From Rotaria sordida (lineage: Eukaryota > Rotifera > Eurotatoria > Philodinida > Philodinidae): a stretch of DNA of 64,000 nt. Within the stretch, counting starts at the first letter, position 1. Each line of letters opens with the position of its first letter. Under the pieces are notes generated by a model that saw nothing but the letters and a program-made list of their open reading frames with translations, had not been told where the DNA came from and made no database searches. The stretch is from NCBI GenBank assembly GCA_905250125.1, contig CAJNOL010000072.1, positions 1 to 64,000 of the forward strand, read 5' to 3'. The position numbers and the translations under genes are program-made. Positions 22,515 to 35,323 of the stretch are shown piece after piece.

Positions 22515-22795
22515 TTGATTATTATATTATTTGTTTTCGTGGTTTTCTTTTCTTTTCTTTTCTGGTTTGTTTTTTGTTTGTCGTTATCGTTCTTGTTTCT
22601 TTAGCATCAGCTCGATCCAATGATGTTCAAGGTTTGCAGCAGGGTTCTGAACTACCATACGATTATAATAATGAAGAATATGATGATTTGATAAATGGAA
22701 AGCATACTTCTACTCGTATCCCTCTCATTGTTGGTCATGAACATCAAGAAGATGAAAATCATGAACCAAATTTTCATAGTGATCAAAGTTCATAA
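22454..22795 (+). CDS. Possible small secreted acidic peptide
   Basis: Frame of 113 residues whose 5' part lies in a repeat copy. Residues about 26-53 are strongly hydrophobic and end VSLASA, a plausible signal-peptidase site. The remaining ~60 residues are acidic and polar (NNEEYDDL, HEHQEDENHEPN). The frame ends in TAA, but eight more acidic codons follow before the next stop, which hints at a recent truncation. An overlapping frame from 22401 (MNGHKANNKN) also ends in a hydrophobic run. I could not find a splice that joins it in phase to the acidic part. No family recognised; it may be non-coding. Confidence 0.3.
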   Translation: MSKILLDCIYKYTINTHCFIVDYYIICFRGFLFFSFLVCFLFVVIVLVSLASARSNDVQGLQQGSELPYDYNNEEYDDLINGKHTSTRIPLIVGHEHQEDENHEPNFHSDQSS

Positions 22796-23408
22796 GATGA
22801 TAATGAATCTAGTAAATAAATGCCATGCGTCAAATACTATACATACACTTATATGGTTGATCTATGTAGATCTCATGGTCATCACAACTAATTGATCAAT
22901 CCAAAGCAAGCACAATCATATAATTGAATTATTTTTTCTTTTCGTTTTTCTTTCTATAGTAATGTTAACAAATACTGCAATGTAAGGGAGAGACATGTAT
23001 ATTATGATCGTATTGGAGTGTTTGCTAGCATTATAATAGGAAGAAAAAATAAAAAATAAAATTTTCATGTACAATTCAAACTTTTTTGTGTCTGAAAATG
23101 GCGTGTTGAGCACATCGAAAGCTTACATCTCTTTTTTTTTTTTTGAATAAAAGTAGAAGAATGATAAACAAATTAGTATTAGTACCATTATCATTAATCA
23201 AATATATTTTGTCTAACAATATAAACATATTTTTTCATTATATAACTAGAAATAAAAGAAAAAAAAAGTTTTTTTAAAACAAACATAAAGAAATTATTTT
23301 CAAACAGAAAGATAAATTTATACAAAATAAAAATAATAGCATAACATAAGATGTTGATATGATTGATGCTTGAGATTCAGAATTTTTATCGTTTATATGA
23401 GTATTAAT
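22796..23408. other. Intergenic, nothing recognised
   Basis: AT-rich sequence between the small frame and the protease pseudogene; poly-T/poly-A runs only. Confidence 0.4.
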
Positions 23409-24330
23409 TTAATTCACAAACATACTCACACGAGTATATACACCAGGATATTCTGCTATTGCACATCCATGTTCATACGAAGTGATTCCTTCAATATTCC
23501 ATGTATCACTTTTTGAATCATAAATCATCAAAGGTCCACCACTTAAATTTTTTATTAATTAAAAATAAGATTTTAAAATATTTATTCATTACCTATCACC
23601 TTAGCAGGTATCTTTACCACCTTGGATAAAATCGGCACAAAATTGAATAATATTATCATATACAACATTACGACAATATTCATTTGTATATGATATAACA
23701 GGTAATTGTACTTGTTGAAGAGTATAAGATAATAAAGCATCTTGTTGTAAAAGTTCCCAACCAATTGCTATACCATTCATTGATTCATATGTATATGTTG
23801 ACATATTATTTTGTAGTAAACAAATAAATCCAATATTTGAATCATTGATATCAACATTATTTCTTAATTCTAATAAAGCAATATCATTTTCATAAGTTTT
23901 ATTATTAAATTGTTCATGTAAAATAACAGATTTAATTGTAGAATGAATTGGATTTGTATGATTTTTATATGAAGCACCATTAACAACAAAATAATTTGAA
24001 AGTTATGACGATATAATACTATTAAAACAATGTGCAGCTGTTAATGCATATTTATTATTAATTAAAGTTCCACTACAAAAAAGAGAACCCGGAATTATTG
24101 ATGATTGATTAGGTTTTGATCGACGAAGACTTACTATTTCATTTAATATAGATATTTAATAGATTATTTAAATATTGATAAGTACCAATCCATGGTCATG
24201 AATGATCTCGAGCTGTATAACGACTAACAATTCTTGATTCAGAAAAAATAGGTTTTATATATGAACATCCACATTGTTTTGATGATGGTATGCATAATGA
24301 TAAATATGAATGAATTAAAAACAAAAACAT
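23409..24330 (-). pseudogene. Trypsin-like serine protease pseudogene
   Basis: Minus-strand relative of the protease at 17.5-18.8 kb. The start ATG at 24330 opens a signal-like MFLFLIHSYLSLCI and CGCSYIKP. The activation region is SRIVSRYTARDHS, then TGA where Trp is expected before PWIGTYQ. Further along are ALTAAHCFNSI (His), ENDIALLELRNN (Asp), GIAIGWELLQQ, FCADFIQGGKDTC, then TAA in place of the usual Gln, then GDS split by an intact 53-nt intron, and GGPLMIYD...PGVYTRVSMFVN, then TAA. A stop also follows FNSIISS. With at least four nonsense codons and a frame change between about 24170 and 24060, it is dead. Splice sites are conserved, so loss was recent. Confidence 0.9.
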
Positions 24331-24685
24331 ATAAAATCAAATATTCTTTTCTATGAATCATTTTTTTTTCTTCGTATGTATATTACAAACGAACTTTTTT
24401 AAGTCTGACTGTATAAGTAATGAATCGATTATGACTTTATATATAATGATGTTAAGTGCTTTTTGCCTTTTGTTCGTCATTTCTATACTATTTATATGGT
24501 GATATTTCTCATTATTTTCAAATCAAAACTCTCATACTTGTTATATTCTTTTAATACAGTTGATTCTTTCTTTATATCAATTGTAACGAATCATATGATC
24601 GTGTAACATGAATAGAATATATGCCTTTGTTTTGTTTATATAAAAAAAACAAAAGAAAAAAATTCTCACATAAGTGGAAACATGA
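24331..24685. other. Intergenic, nothing recognised
   Basis: Short AT-rich spacer between the protease pseudogene and the 3' end of ITPA (both minus strand). Confidence 0.4.
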
Positions 24686-26642
24686 TTACGAAACATATTC
24701 TGGATGTTTATCAAAATAGTCTTTAACCAATTGTAATGATCGACTTCGATGACTGATTTGATTTTTTATTGTTTTATCCATTTCTGCAAATGTTTTCTCT
24801 CCTGCTTGCCCTTGTTCATTATCTGGTTGAAATATAGGATCCCATCCAAATGTATTTGGTCCACGTGCTGGTACAATACGTCCTGGACAACGACCAGTAA
24901 ATGTAATAGGTTGATGAGATGGTCCAGCACAAAATGCAAATACACATTGTGCATATGCTGTTTTATCATCATAAGCAGCAAGTAATTTATTCAAACCATC
25001 ATGACCTAATTTATCTAAAAACCATTTAATATATGGACCGGGAAGACCATGTAAAGCATTAAAATGTAGAGACGTATCTTCAACCAAAATAGGACCATTT
25101 ATACGTTGAGCAGCTAATATTGCTTTTCCTTTAGTTATCTGTTCAGGTTCACCTTGATATTCAGGTACTATTAAATGCATTAAAAAAAACAGTATTGAAA
25201 TTAATTTCTCACCGATTTCACATTAGAAATTGTTCGCATAGAATTTTTCATTTTTATTACAACAAATTTTTATAGTGTTTTTGGGTCATTGTAAAAATTG
25301 CGAAAATCCACGGACATCACCAATTTGGCAAAAAAAAAGTAAAGTTCGAAATGAACATCATATGAAGACTGATTCTTGGCTACGCTGTTGCTTTTCAACT
25401 GGAATATAGTTTGTTTTGTACACACGAATACTCATAGTTACTTTGACTTTTAATTCTATATCAAAGTAATTATTGTTATATTTTATAATTAACACCAAAG
25501 TAATTGGAGGCATCCGCGTGGCCCACAGTTTTTATGCGTATCCAAAAGTTACCACGGCTACCTTGATATTCAATTATAAAACACCTTGTATTAGGAAAAA
25601 TTAAACTAACCATGAGTGTCCTTGTGTAAAAAAAAAAAGATTATATTCCAGCTGAAAATAATAACCGTAACCTTGAATGAATGTTTATAGTTTTCACAGG
25701 TATCCTGGTTTTTTTTAATCGAAATATTTTTATTTATATAGTAAAAAAAGACGAATGATTAAATAATATATTGGTTCGTTTCTTTGTTTTCTTTTTGTAT
25801 TCAAAGATCAGATAAGTAGCATCAGAGATGTGTAACATCAAAACAAGAACATGAACTCGAAATCTTTTGGATCATTTTTAATCTCATGAAAACTAAATCA
25901 TAGACTACATATGAAGTCAAATGGTAATCTTCAATTGAAAATGTATCCTTGATAATTTTATAAAATACGATTGCTAAAAATTTGTTGAAGTACATAACGA
26001 AAAAAATGGAGTCTATCTTTCTTCGAATTATAATACATACAACACACAACTAAATTTTCTCTTAAACAAGCAAATGTCTTTTCTTTTTTTTTTTACTTAC
26101 GAAAGAAATCCTACAACTAGTAAATCGCTTTTGAGTCGAGACTACATACATGATGCAGACCTAAATGAGCTTAGAATACCCTGAAAATTATTCCTACCCT
26201 TAGTTTATTGTTGCCTAAATACTGTATTATTATGGTATTTCTTAAATGAATGCAGCAACACTTAGAAAAATGATTTTCGAATTTTTCCTTTAAACTTTGC
26301 ATAAAGATAGGCTTTAATGAGAATAGATCCTGTGGGGGGCTACAGCATTCATATAAAAAAATACCATACAAATGTAATATCTTCGTAGCACTCAGTTAAG
26401 GGTGCGAATTTGTTTCACGGTATTCATAGGTCATTTTGGTCTACATAATGCACATAGTCTTGAATCAAAAACAATTTATCAACTGGGAGATTTCTCTCAT
26501 TAATTGAATACTTACAATCAAGATCTTGTGATCTTAAGTTTGGTAATGCATCGGCCAGTATCGCTTGAACTTCCACTAATTTATTCTTATTTCCCGTCAC
26601 ATATGTGACAACCATTTTTCGACTTAGATAACTAGTGAACAC
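24686..26642 (-). CDS. ITPA: Inosine triphosphate pyrophosphatase
   Basis: Hydrolyses ITP, dITP and XTP to monophosphates, keeping non-canonical purines out of nucleic acids; cytosolic. Two exons: 26642 (or 26615)..26516 and 25167..24686. The junction restores [13 protein letters not shown], the family's conserved block. Other marks are [11 protein letters not shown] near the N-terminus, [20 protein letters not shown] with the catalytic acidic residues, [41 protein letters not shown]. From the second ATG (26615, MVVTYVTGN) the protein has 193 residues, the usual length; the first ATG adds nine (MFTSYLSRK). The 1,348-nt intron is far longer than most here and holds two MITEs. The gene starts 60 bp after the stop of the TMEM272-like gene on the same strand. 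Confidence 0.96.
25391..25659. mobile_element. MITE-like inverted repeat in ITPA intron
   Basis: Arms of about 55 bp: CTTTTCAACTGGAATATAGT at 25391 pairs with TTATATTCCAGCTGAAAA ending at 25659, and ACTCATAGTTACTTTGA pairs with the inverse of TTAAACTAACCATGAGT. The centre is about 160 bp. No coding capacity. Confidence 0.65.
26117..26483. mobile_element. MITE copy 1 (shared with 39631)
   Basis: Starts CTAGTAAATCGCTTTTGAGT and ends ACAATTTATCAACTGG, with inverted ends; CATAATGCACATAGTCTTGA near the right end is the inverse of TCGAGACTACATACATGATG at the left. The same sequence, longer, occupies 39631-40202 in an intron of PRPSAP. Located in the ITPA intron 33 bp from its 5' splice site. Confidence 0.8.
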
Positions 26643-26702
26643 TTTTTTTTTCTTTTATTTGTTTCTATCTAAAAATATATTTATATATATTCTTATATGC
26701 AA
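26643..26702 (-). promoter_or_regulatory. Candidate trans-splice acceptor between paired genes
   Basis: The 60-bp spacer between the TMEM272-like stop (26703) and the first ITPA ATG (26642) contains, on the minus strand, ATATATTTTTAG followed by ATAGAAAC; AG is at 26670-26669, leaving 26 nt of leader. A 3' splice site with no partner 5' site in such a small spacer is what a spliced-leader acceptor looks like. Bdelloids do trans-splice; use of this site is inference. Confidence 0.4.
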
Positions 26703-27386
26703 TCATCTTGTTTCTCGTTTCTTATATAAACAATTATAAATTAAAGAAAAAAGGAAAAAAATTAAACAAACAATTAATAAAATATAAATCGTTGTCATAT
26801 ACCAAAATGCATATAAATAAACAATTTTATTACAATAAAAATTTTCAATTGTTTTTTTATTCGATAATAATATTTGTTTGTCATATTTGACTATTCTATA
26901 ATATTTATAGACCCATATCTGATAGAAAATTATGAAGAAAAAATTTATCTAACACAAAGAAAAAGAAAAGAATAAACTCACATTTCCACATATAAACCAA
27001 AGAAAAAGAAAAAAAATTAATAAAATTTTTAATTGATCAATAATAAATATCGACCAATTTCGATATTGAATTTCATGAAAAAATTGTTTTGTTATAAATA
27101 TTAATAAAAGAAAAATAATTGTTATAAAACCATTAATTATTTCCCAAAGTGGAATATATTTTTCTAAAGGACAATCATTTCGAAATATAAAACCAATTAT
27201 AATTCCACTCAATGGTAATATAATTATAAACAAAATCCATATATTTTTTAAACAAAATGATTTACAAATAATATCATTTGTTTGTTTATTATTCATTTCT
27301 AATTTAATAGCATTCATATTTATTGATGAATACTTTTTTGTTATAGTAAATATTCTTTCTCTTTTATCCATTGTTCTTTTGTTCAT
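26703..27386 (-). CDS. TMEM272-like four-helix membrane protein
   Basis: Two exons, 27386..26982 and 26918..26703, joined at GTGAGT/CAG in phase 0, give 206 residues. After a ~50-residue N-terminus come LPLSGIIIGFIFRNDCPLEK, YIPLWEIINGF, a second helix, then (W)FICGN|IWVYKYY across the splice and FYCNKIVYLYAFWYMT, ending in a fourth helix. The order P-x(3)-I-x-I-G-x(4)-DCP...YIP...WF-x-GN-x-W-[VI]-Y...YC...YxFAFW-like is that of TMEM272-type proteins, whose function is poorly known. The start at 27386 (MNKRTMDKRE) is preferred over 27452, whose extra 22 residues are hydrophobic low complexity. It probably shares transcription with ITPA just downstream. Confidence 0.8.
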
Positions 27387-27653
27387 TAAACAGATAGGAA
27401 AAAAAAAATATATATGTATATAAAACAAAGGCGGTAAATTTAAAGAAAACATATTTTTCTTATTTATATTATATTTACATTATCCAAAAAAAAATACATG
27501 AAGAAATTTTCTGAATAAATCACACACAATCAAAAAAACAAAAGACTGTTATATTTTATTGGATTTCTTGTTTTTTTGTCCATTAAATAAGGCACTGAGT
27601 AAAGAAGTTTTTTTTATAAAATTTCGATAACAAAAAAACAAAACGAAAAACTT

Positions 27654-30600
27654 TCAAGTTTCTGATGTATCATCTGATGATGGAATATTTTCAGTATAAA
27701 TCTGAGCTTGTTTTAAAAATGATTTTAATCGTCGTGGAAGATCAAGATCATCGATACGATCTCGACTGATATGTCGATGTATGACAAACCGGGCTATATG
27801 TTTTAATGATGACATATACGCAAGACGTGATACTGGGTATAGAAGACGGACAGGTGTCATTGGTTGACCTATAGACAAAAAACATTTAAGTTTTATTTAG
27901 TAGAATCGATTAATTCAAATCGTGTTTGAAACCGAATTGGCCAATCTACTGGTTACCGATCCGGTTCGACTCTTAAAACTCTTCGACTTTTATTTTATTG
28001 ATGTTTTTTGAGACACTAAAGCAGGCCTATTTCGCTAGTTCTTAATGATTTCTATGATTTTAATAATCAAGAGATATGAGTCTGGAAGTTTTCAACTGAC
28101 AAATATCCAGTTGTTGTCAAAATTCCATCTTTAAATATTGAGTTAACACTTTCTCATCATACGATGAGAGTCCTCAGATCATACAGAATGAATTTATTAT
28201 GATCGCAAAAGTTATCCAAATATTAGAATTTAATTTTCGTCTAGACTAAAGATTTTTCACCTCGAAATTTCGAGCGCACTTCTCGAAACTACTTTTCACC
28301 AACTGTCAAAATATTTCAATAACTAGTAGTTTATAAATCATGCTTTCATTACAAAATATCAGAAAAATTCCGTTCTGTTATGAAGATTTTACCAAACATT
28401 AGTATCATGCAAGTGTGAAAATATTTAGATACTAAGAAACGTTAAAATAAGAAGTCTTATATAAAAACTGTACATTATAACTCATCGTATCTTTCTGTCA
28501 GCAATAGTATCTTTTTACGAATCGAGATGCCTTTCAGGTATGTTAAATAATTATTTCAAATAAGAACAGATCAAACTTTTCAATCGTAAAGAAATCATAT
28601 CATTATTGAAAAAAAGCCACTTAAAGCATAGTAAAGATGTTGTTCAATATTACTTGCTGTGAATTAGTAGATGAAACGTGATAGATTACAATAGGAGTTG
28701 TTACTATTCAAAACCTCAAGGGGTTACATAAGTTTTTCATTTTATGTCTTCATAGAACTAATTGCTTAACTGATATAGTAAGCAAGTATGGAGCTTTAGA
28801 TATATGAGTGACCGAAAAGTTTTTAGACCAGATGTTTCTTGACTTTTGACATATATCCGACGAGTCATAAGCTATGAGTTAAGATGGTCTTTTTGAATAT
28901 GAACTTAGAAATTTTGTGTAAAGTTTTTGTTTGAAAGTAGTGAAATAATCCTTGAAAAATCCAAAAAATTAGTTTGAATGAAAAATTTTTGTAGCTTTAC
29001 TATTGTGATTCAAAACTAAAACTTGAGATCTCTATTTATATATCTGCTTGTAAATCAGAAGTTACTCTACAAATTTTGTTTTTGTCTTTCAACAAGACAT
29101 CTTGATTTTCGTTTTCTTTAAATACTCATATTTTAAAGATCCACAACCGCTTTACGTTGAAAGAAACTCTTGAAAAAAAATGGTTGTAGTCCCCACTTAG
29201 GTAAACGCTACAGTTTAGTTCAATATCATGTTTTGTAAAAAAAATTGTCTGTTCTACAAAACAACTGACTTCGACAATTTTTTACACATTTTCAAAAGGA
29301 CTTATACGATAAACAAAAACATATTGACTTACTATTAAAAATAATCTTGCAGGTCTTTGGAAGAGTCCATCATCAGACTTGCTTCGATTCGGCCTCTATC
29401 CCTCACTACTATTGAACCAAAATAGACACAACATTTCCAAGTTCATATTCAAATTCTGGTCACGACCGATAGTGTTTGGTTCGTCTGAAATGCTTTCGAA
29501 CAGACAAGAATGAACAAATATGTTCACCGGAAACGTCGGCCTTCTAGTTCCGTCTAAACTAATTTGTTGAGCTTTTCAAAGATTATTTCATTACTCTCGA
29601 ACAAAATATACTTTTCGTAGATTGTGTTTTGGAAAAATATTGCGAACGGACATTCTCAACTATTAAATTGCTTTTTATTTAAGATCATTGCTATTCGATT
29701 AATCTTAATGAGTAATCAAGAAGATTGATTGGACTGGGTTGTTCAGTGTTCGCTTGTCATTGTACTCGATTTTTGCCCTATGAGGATCATTGAGAGCTTA
29801 GATAATCGGAAATTTTATTCACAGATAGGTCGTGTTGTTACTAGAAACGTCTTAAAATTTAAACCAGAACGAATACATTGTTACTGAGATAGTTACATTT
29901 AAAAGAAACACCTGTTTTGGGATATATTTTCAAATCAATGACATCTTCATGATAAGTTCATATCTCGATTAGGATACATTTGCTATGACCCAAACTTTGA
30001 GACATTTCTTGTGATAATACGGCCTATGTGTAAATAAAATTTTCAATCATTGAAGTTCTCAGCGATTCTCATAGGTCAAAAATCAAGTCAAGCGACAAGC
30101 AAAGATTAAAAAAACCGAACCCCAAAAGACTTTTTCATTATGGATTACGATCAATCGAATGGTAATAGTATCAAGCGAAAGACGATTTACCAATCGGAAA
30201 CGTTCCGTCGTCAAGTCTGATTATTCATTTTGTCTCTAATCAGATTTTTAAGCTAATGATATCTCTATACATATGAAAACTAAAATAAACTATTTCAATA
30301 AAATTTTATATTAACTTTTCTTTCTTCTCTCAATTTGTAGTTAATCTTGTTTCTTTTTCTTTTTCCAACACCATTCAGGATATCCGAAACAATTAATCCT
30401 TATCTTCTATTTGATATTGATACTTGAAACTAGTAACTCTCGATCAACTTTTTCTTTTCGCATTTAAAATCGACATGAACTATTTTCTTTCATTAAACGA
30501 TGAACATCAGAAGATCATTCAAAATATAAAAACAATTATGCTCATAAATATTTTCTTTGTATATACCGGGTATATTTGATCGAATAAAAAACATAAATTG

Positions 30601-31198
30601 ACCCGATTTTGAATGTTCAATTGTATTTTCTATAAATTCTACAATATCAGGTGATGTACACTGTGATTTTGAGTTTCCATGATAAAAACTAAATGAATCT
30701 AAAAACAAAAAAAGAATTAAAAAAAGAACAATATAAAAATTCGAATGAATTAAAAAAATCTAACTGTTGCTATGTTCAATTCGAGTATGATGAATATTGC
30801 CTTGTGATTTAAATGTTATTGCTAAAAAATAATGTCGATGGCTACTATCTCGAACAATAAATGAATAATCTTGTTTATCTTTGAGTAATCGTTCAGCTTC
30901 AATCCAACTTAATGGACCCCAGTACCAGCCAACCTAAAGAAATGTAAAAATAAATTTAAAATGAAGTTTGTTTTCTTCTTGTTTTTATTTTGGAAAATAA
31001 TTTTACTTCTTTTAGTCTTTGTAAACTTGCAAGTTGAGCTATCATTGGAGGTTTATCTTGATTATCTATAATTAAAATTAAATTTTTTTGTTGTTTTAAT
31101 TTTTATTGAATTTTATTTGTTTTTTTTTTTTAACCTGATGATTTTTCAGATGTTTTATTCATTTTTACTATTTGTTGTTCGACAATATCGTCTTTCAT
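27654..31198 (-). CDS. SOCS6/SOCS7-type SH2-SOCS box protein
   Basis: Adaptor that binds phosphotyrosine through SH2 and recruits a Cullin5 E3 ligase through the SOCS box. Five exons, all GT-AG and in phase: 31198..31135, 31065..31007, 30933..30765, 30698..30567, 27868..27654; 212 residues. A short N-terminus (about 40 residues) leads to VGWYWGPLSWIEAERLL, then the SH2 core YSFIVRDSSHRHYFLAITF with the Arg that binds phosphate, GNIHHTRIEH, DIVEFIENTIEHSKSGQFM and FIRSNIPGQP. The SOCS box is VRLLYPVSRLAYMSSLKHIA through DDLDLPRRLKSFL. It is closest to vertebrate SOCS7/SOCS6, which have long N-termini missing here. The 2.7-kb last intron is exceptional for this window and holds no recognised gene. 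Confidence 0.93.
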
Positions 31199-34100
31199 TG
31201 TAATATTAAATTACGACAAATTGAATCATTTAAAAACTAAAGAAGAAAAAAAAGCAAAACGCAATTGACTTAACTGATTACTCATTGTTTTACTCACTAT
31301 TATTGACTGAACGGTGATGAAAACTAAAAGAGATGTTAAAATTAATCCTTACGTCTACCTGTTTGTCTATCAATAGAATATCGATTTCGCGACACCAACC
31401 AATCTATGAAAAGTAATAAATCTACATCAGTGCATGATTTCCAAGTAGATGACGCTAGTAAATGTGATACAATGGGAGTTCTTTTATTTATTGAAATAGA
31501 AATTCATAGACAATGGTCTATTTAGGATACAGGAATAATGAGATGTTCGTATTAGAGACAAGGATTTTTTAGATCTACCTGACTAAGTATCACCAAATTA
31601 TCGAATAGTTTTATACGATAAGACTATGAATATTTCTCTTCCTAGTTTTATATCTTATATTTCGAAGCTACTTTTATACAAGTGTTCATCAAATTTGAAG
31701 CGACAAAGTTTTCTCTATGTTTTCCAACTAATGCTAACAAGAGAAATAAAGACTTTTATGTCAATAAATAACTCATAGATTAGAGTATATGTTGCCTCTA
31801 TTTAAATCATCAAAAAGTACACTTTCAATTTTTCAACTAATGGCCGTCTGGATGCCATAGTGAGGAGTCAGGCGTGAAGTGGGCCTCAGGTGAAAGTTAA
31901 AAAGGGAGTAAGATCATATTATCTCTCTTGCTCCAATGTAGATCCCTAATCCCGTTCATACTCGAATTATTGACTTTTCTTTAAGTTCTTCGGTTTATCA
32001 AAAAAATTGTTTTAATTTTGTCATGTTAAAATCAGAATTCGAATTTTGAATAGACTAATTTGAATTTGAGTCACAACGTTTAAATGAATGTTCAAGTTTA
32101 TTTATCATGATGATTGTATATCTGAATTATCTCTATTGATAGACTATTCTAATATAGGGAAGAACAGTTACTTGGGAAGAAAACTAAGCTGAATAAAGCA
32201 GATAGTAGTGCTTTTAAGTATTTCTGTAAATAATTCCTTTCTTCATTTATATATCGTTCAACAATAGCATGAAACAGACAGTCTCGGCATGTTAATAAAG
32301 GCTTATATTGATTTATTTCGATACTTTTTATCTTTAGTTTGATTTATGACTATCGTTTATACATCGTTATAATATGTGTCAAAAGTAATCAACTGCAAAT
32401 AGTAAAAAGTATATACAGGCAAATCAATAATAGCATGTCAAACATCAAGTATAACAAGAACTAATAGTGATAGTACAGACCATTTGTCTACAATTGTTAA
32501 ATATGATATTGAAAACTAAGAACAATCAGAGTTTCCTTAAAAAGAAAAAAACGTATTCAAAAGATAAAACAAACCAGTTGTTACCTAATATCGATAGTTC
32601 TTCGAAAATCAATTTGATTGAAAGAAAGATGCTATGGTTGACTAATCATAACAAATCAACCTTATATGAATCAATAAATAATATTAAAGAGAAAACAAGA
32701 AAAGTAATAATGCTCAGCAGAATGAATATTACACTACGGTTTGCAATTAGAGTTATATCAATTGAACTATTCTATATACACATAATCAATGATGATAGCT
32801 AATCAACTGAAAGCTGCATCATTTAGAAGAAAAACAATGCAATAACCATTCCAAATCAAATATTCCAATTGGCTTGCTAGACAAGAAAATAGTCATTGAT
32901 TTTGTCGATTCTTTTTGACCTAAAGACATCATATGAAAATGTTAACAAGATTTGTTCTTTTTCTTTCTTCAACTAGCAGAAATCATCATCATCATCATCA
33001 TCTGCTGATGATCAATAACCGTAGACCGTTCTTGATCGTATTTCAACGTATATAAATGCCGCGCTTGTTGAGCCTAAAATAATTCTTTATTAATACCAGA
33101 TGTTATAGTCGAATGTTATATACTAGTTTAACTTTATCAGCAATATAATTGATATACTTAGTCCTTGAAACATCATCGGTATAGTGATGTAAATAAAACA
33201 TTGTACAAAACAATCCTTTGATTATCTGATATCAACATATATAAATTCATCATAATGTATCGTAAATGCTCATTTATCTAACTACACCGATTTTATTTTT
33301 ATTCATAGACATCATCGTATAAAAGTATGATTAAACCTCATAAGAATTTTTGACGTGTGTCATCATCGTCACGTATTGATGAACTTGAATTATTAACTAC
33401 TCATTAACCTTCAATGATTCTATGTGCATTGAACTATTCAGTCAATAGTACCTATCGGTAGACAATACAAATACAAATATCTTTTATAGATTTTAATCTT
33501 TTAAACATGTTTTTGTTTCGATGACACAAATACGATATTTTAGTTTTTTTTATTGTCTATTCGTGAAAATATCAAACATATTTCGATGCATGTAGCATTA
33601 TTTATATTTGTAGTAGAAAAAACGTCCTGCTCGTACATTCTTTTTTCATTAAATAATATTCATCAAGTAGAAAAGATGTGTGCTATTCTACTTTGTAATT
33701 TATAATGTATTTTCAAATGCTAATTAATAGATTATGATTTTGAAGGCGTTATAACAACATAGTTGTATAAGTATATAATAAAAGATAAGTATTTAATGTA
33801 TTTGTCTGATTATACTTAATTGAATCAGTTTTCTTTTTCATCATCTCTGTCAAAATGAATCTTAAAATAATATAAAATGACTATATTTTACTACATATTT
33901 CATGTAATGGAATTTAGTATTGTGAAAATTTCTATTCTTTTTTGTTTAGTAAAACTTATTTCAAAATTAACGATGTAATACATGAAATTTATATTTAGTT
34001 ATTGAAATACTTTTCAAATATTTATGTAGAGAATTTATCTTTGTTAAATAAATATTTAGTTGAATATGTACAAAAGTAGCTTAAAACATGATTATTTGAT

Positions 34101-35323
34101 TCCCTTCTATTATATCATTGAATAGAGCTGATAATGCTTTTTAAATTTTGAAGTTTTTTATTGAACGATTTTCAGCTGTTACATATTTATTGTCCTTTAA
34201 CACAATACTATAACAGGTGATCGAAAAATAATTTAGCAAAATAATACTAGTTTATTTTTACGAACTCTTTAAAGGATTGTAAACCGAACTTTTCGAAGGC
34301 TCATAAATGGAGTCTGAACAAGCTTCAACGTACTAAAGCTTAAGCGAAAATTATTTCAAATACAGCAAATAAAAGAGCAAACACTTCTTAGCTGAAATGG
34401 GATACTAATTTTTAGTTTGGTGCAAGTTATTTATCAATAGTGAGTATTTTGGTAAGAGATACCGTTTCAATTTTCTTGATTTCTATGGAAAACAGACTTG
34501 CAATGTAAGCTCGGTCATTTCTGAATGATTTTTCTGAAACTCTTGATTAGAACAATTTCGTCTTTAAATCAAAGCAAAAAAAATCGGTAATATAATGTAT
34601 GCAGTAAAAGAGACTATTACCGAGGGAGGGAGAGGGATGACAAAGTGTTCGTTTCTTGAGAATTAGTATCAAAACCTCTCTCCTACACTACAATTTCTGT
34701 AAAATATCGCTTGTAACACATGTTATCTGTGCTCATTGTTTTGTGTTGATATAAGTTTGTATACTTTGCTTTAATTACTTTCTTTCTTTGTAAAGTTATT
34801 TGTAATCAACACTATGTCCTTTTAGGCTCGATCATCGGTAGAGGATTAAATAAATCGAAAATAACCAAAGGAGACTATTGCTACAAAAAAAAACGTCAGT
34901 TTTCTTCATCCTAACTTAAGTTTCGCGTCTCTAAAAGTTTGACTAAAATAGAAATCTTAGACAAATATTGAACCTATATTCAAAAATAATACAAAATATG
35001 AATACAAACTCGATGTTTTCAAAAATCTACAGGCTACTGAAAAATGAACAAAACATTTTCTCAAATAACTTTTTCGACAGCCGGTTAATAATGTTAGATT
35101 TGTTAAAGATAATGTATTTTAGTACTAAACATTCATAATCTATTGTTTAATCATAATAAATATTATTCGAATAGATTGTCAAGTATTATGACAATGATTA
35201 GTAGTAGTTCATATTCTTATATTGATTTCATTTATTGACTGGCTTCTGTTTTTTCTTGCTGGGTAAAGTAAAGTATAATTTGATTAATGAAACATTACAG
35301 AAAATGTCAAATTTAATAAATAA
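31199..35323. other. 4.1-kb gene-poor stretch
   Basis: Nothing I can support as a gene. It holds a short (ATC)n run at 32984-33002 and long AT-rich sequence. The 111-codon Lys/Asn-rich frame at 32467-32802 has no start context, splice partner or motif that I recognise. Confidence 0.45.

Noticed and set aside
22401..22604. Frame MNGHKANNKN joined by splicing to the acidic segment
   Set aside because: The only GT-AG pair (about 22564 to 22604) puts the acidic part out of frame with an early stop.
27925..27975. GGTTCGACTC resembling a tRNA T-arm
   Set aside because: No matching acceptor stem or anticodon arm at the right distance.
32467..32802. 111-codon Lys/Asn-rich frame
   Set aside because: No motif, signal, neighbouring exon or repeat structure; expected by chance in such AT-rich DNA.
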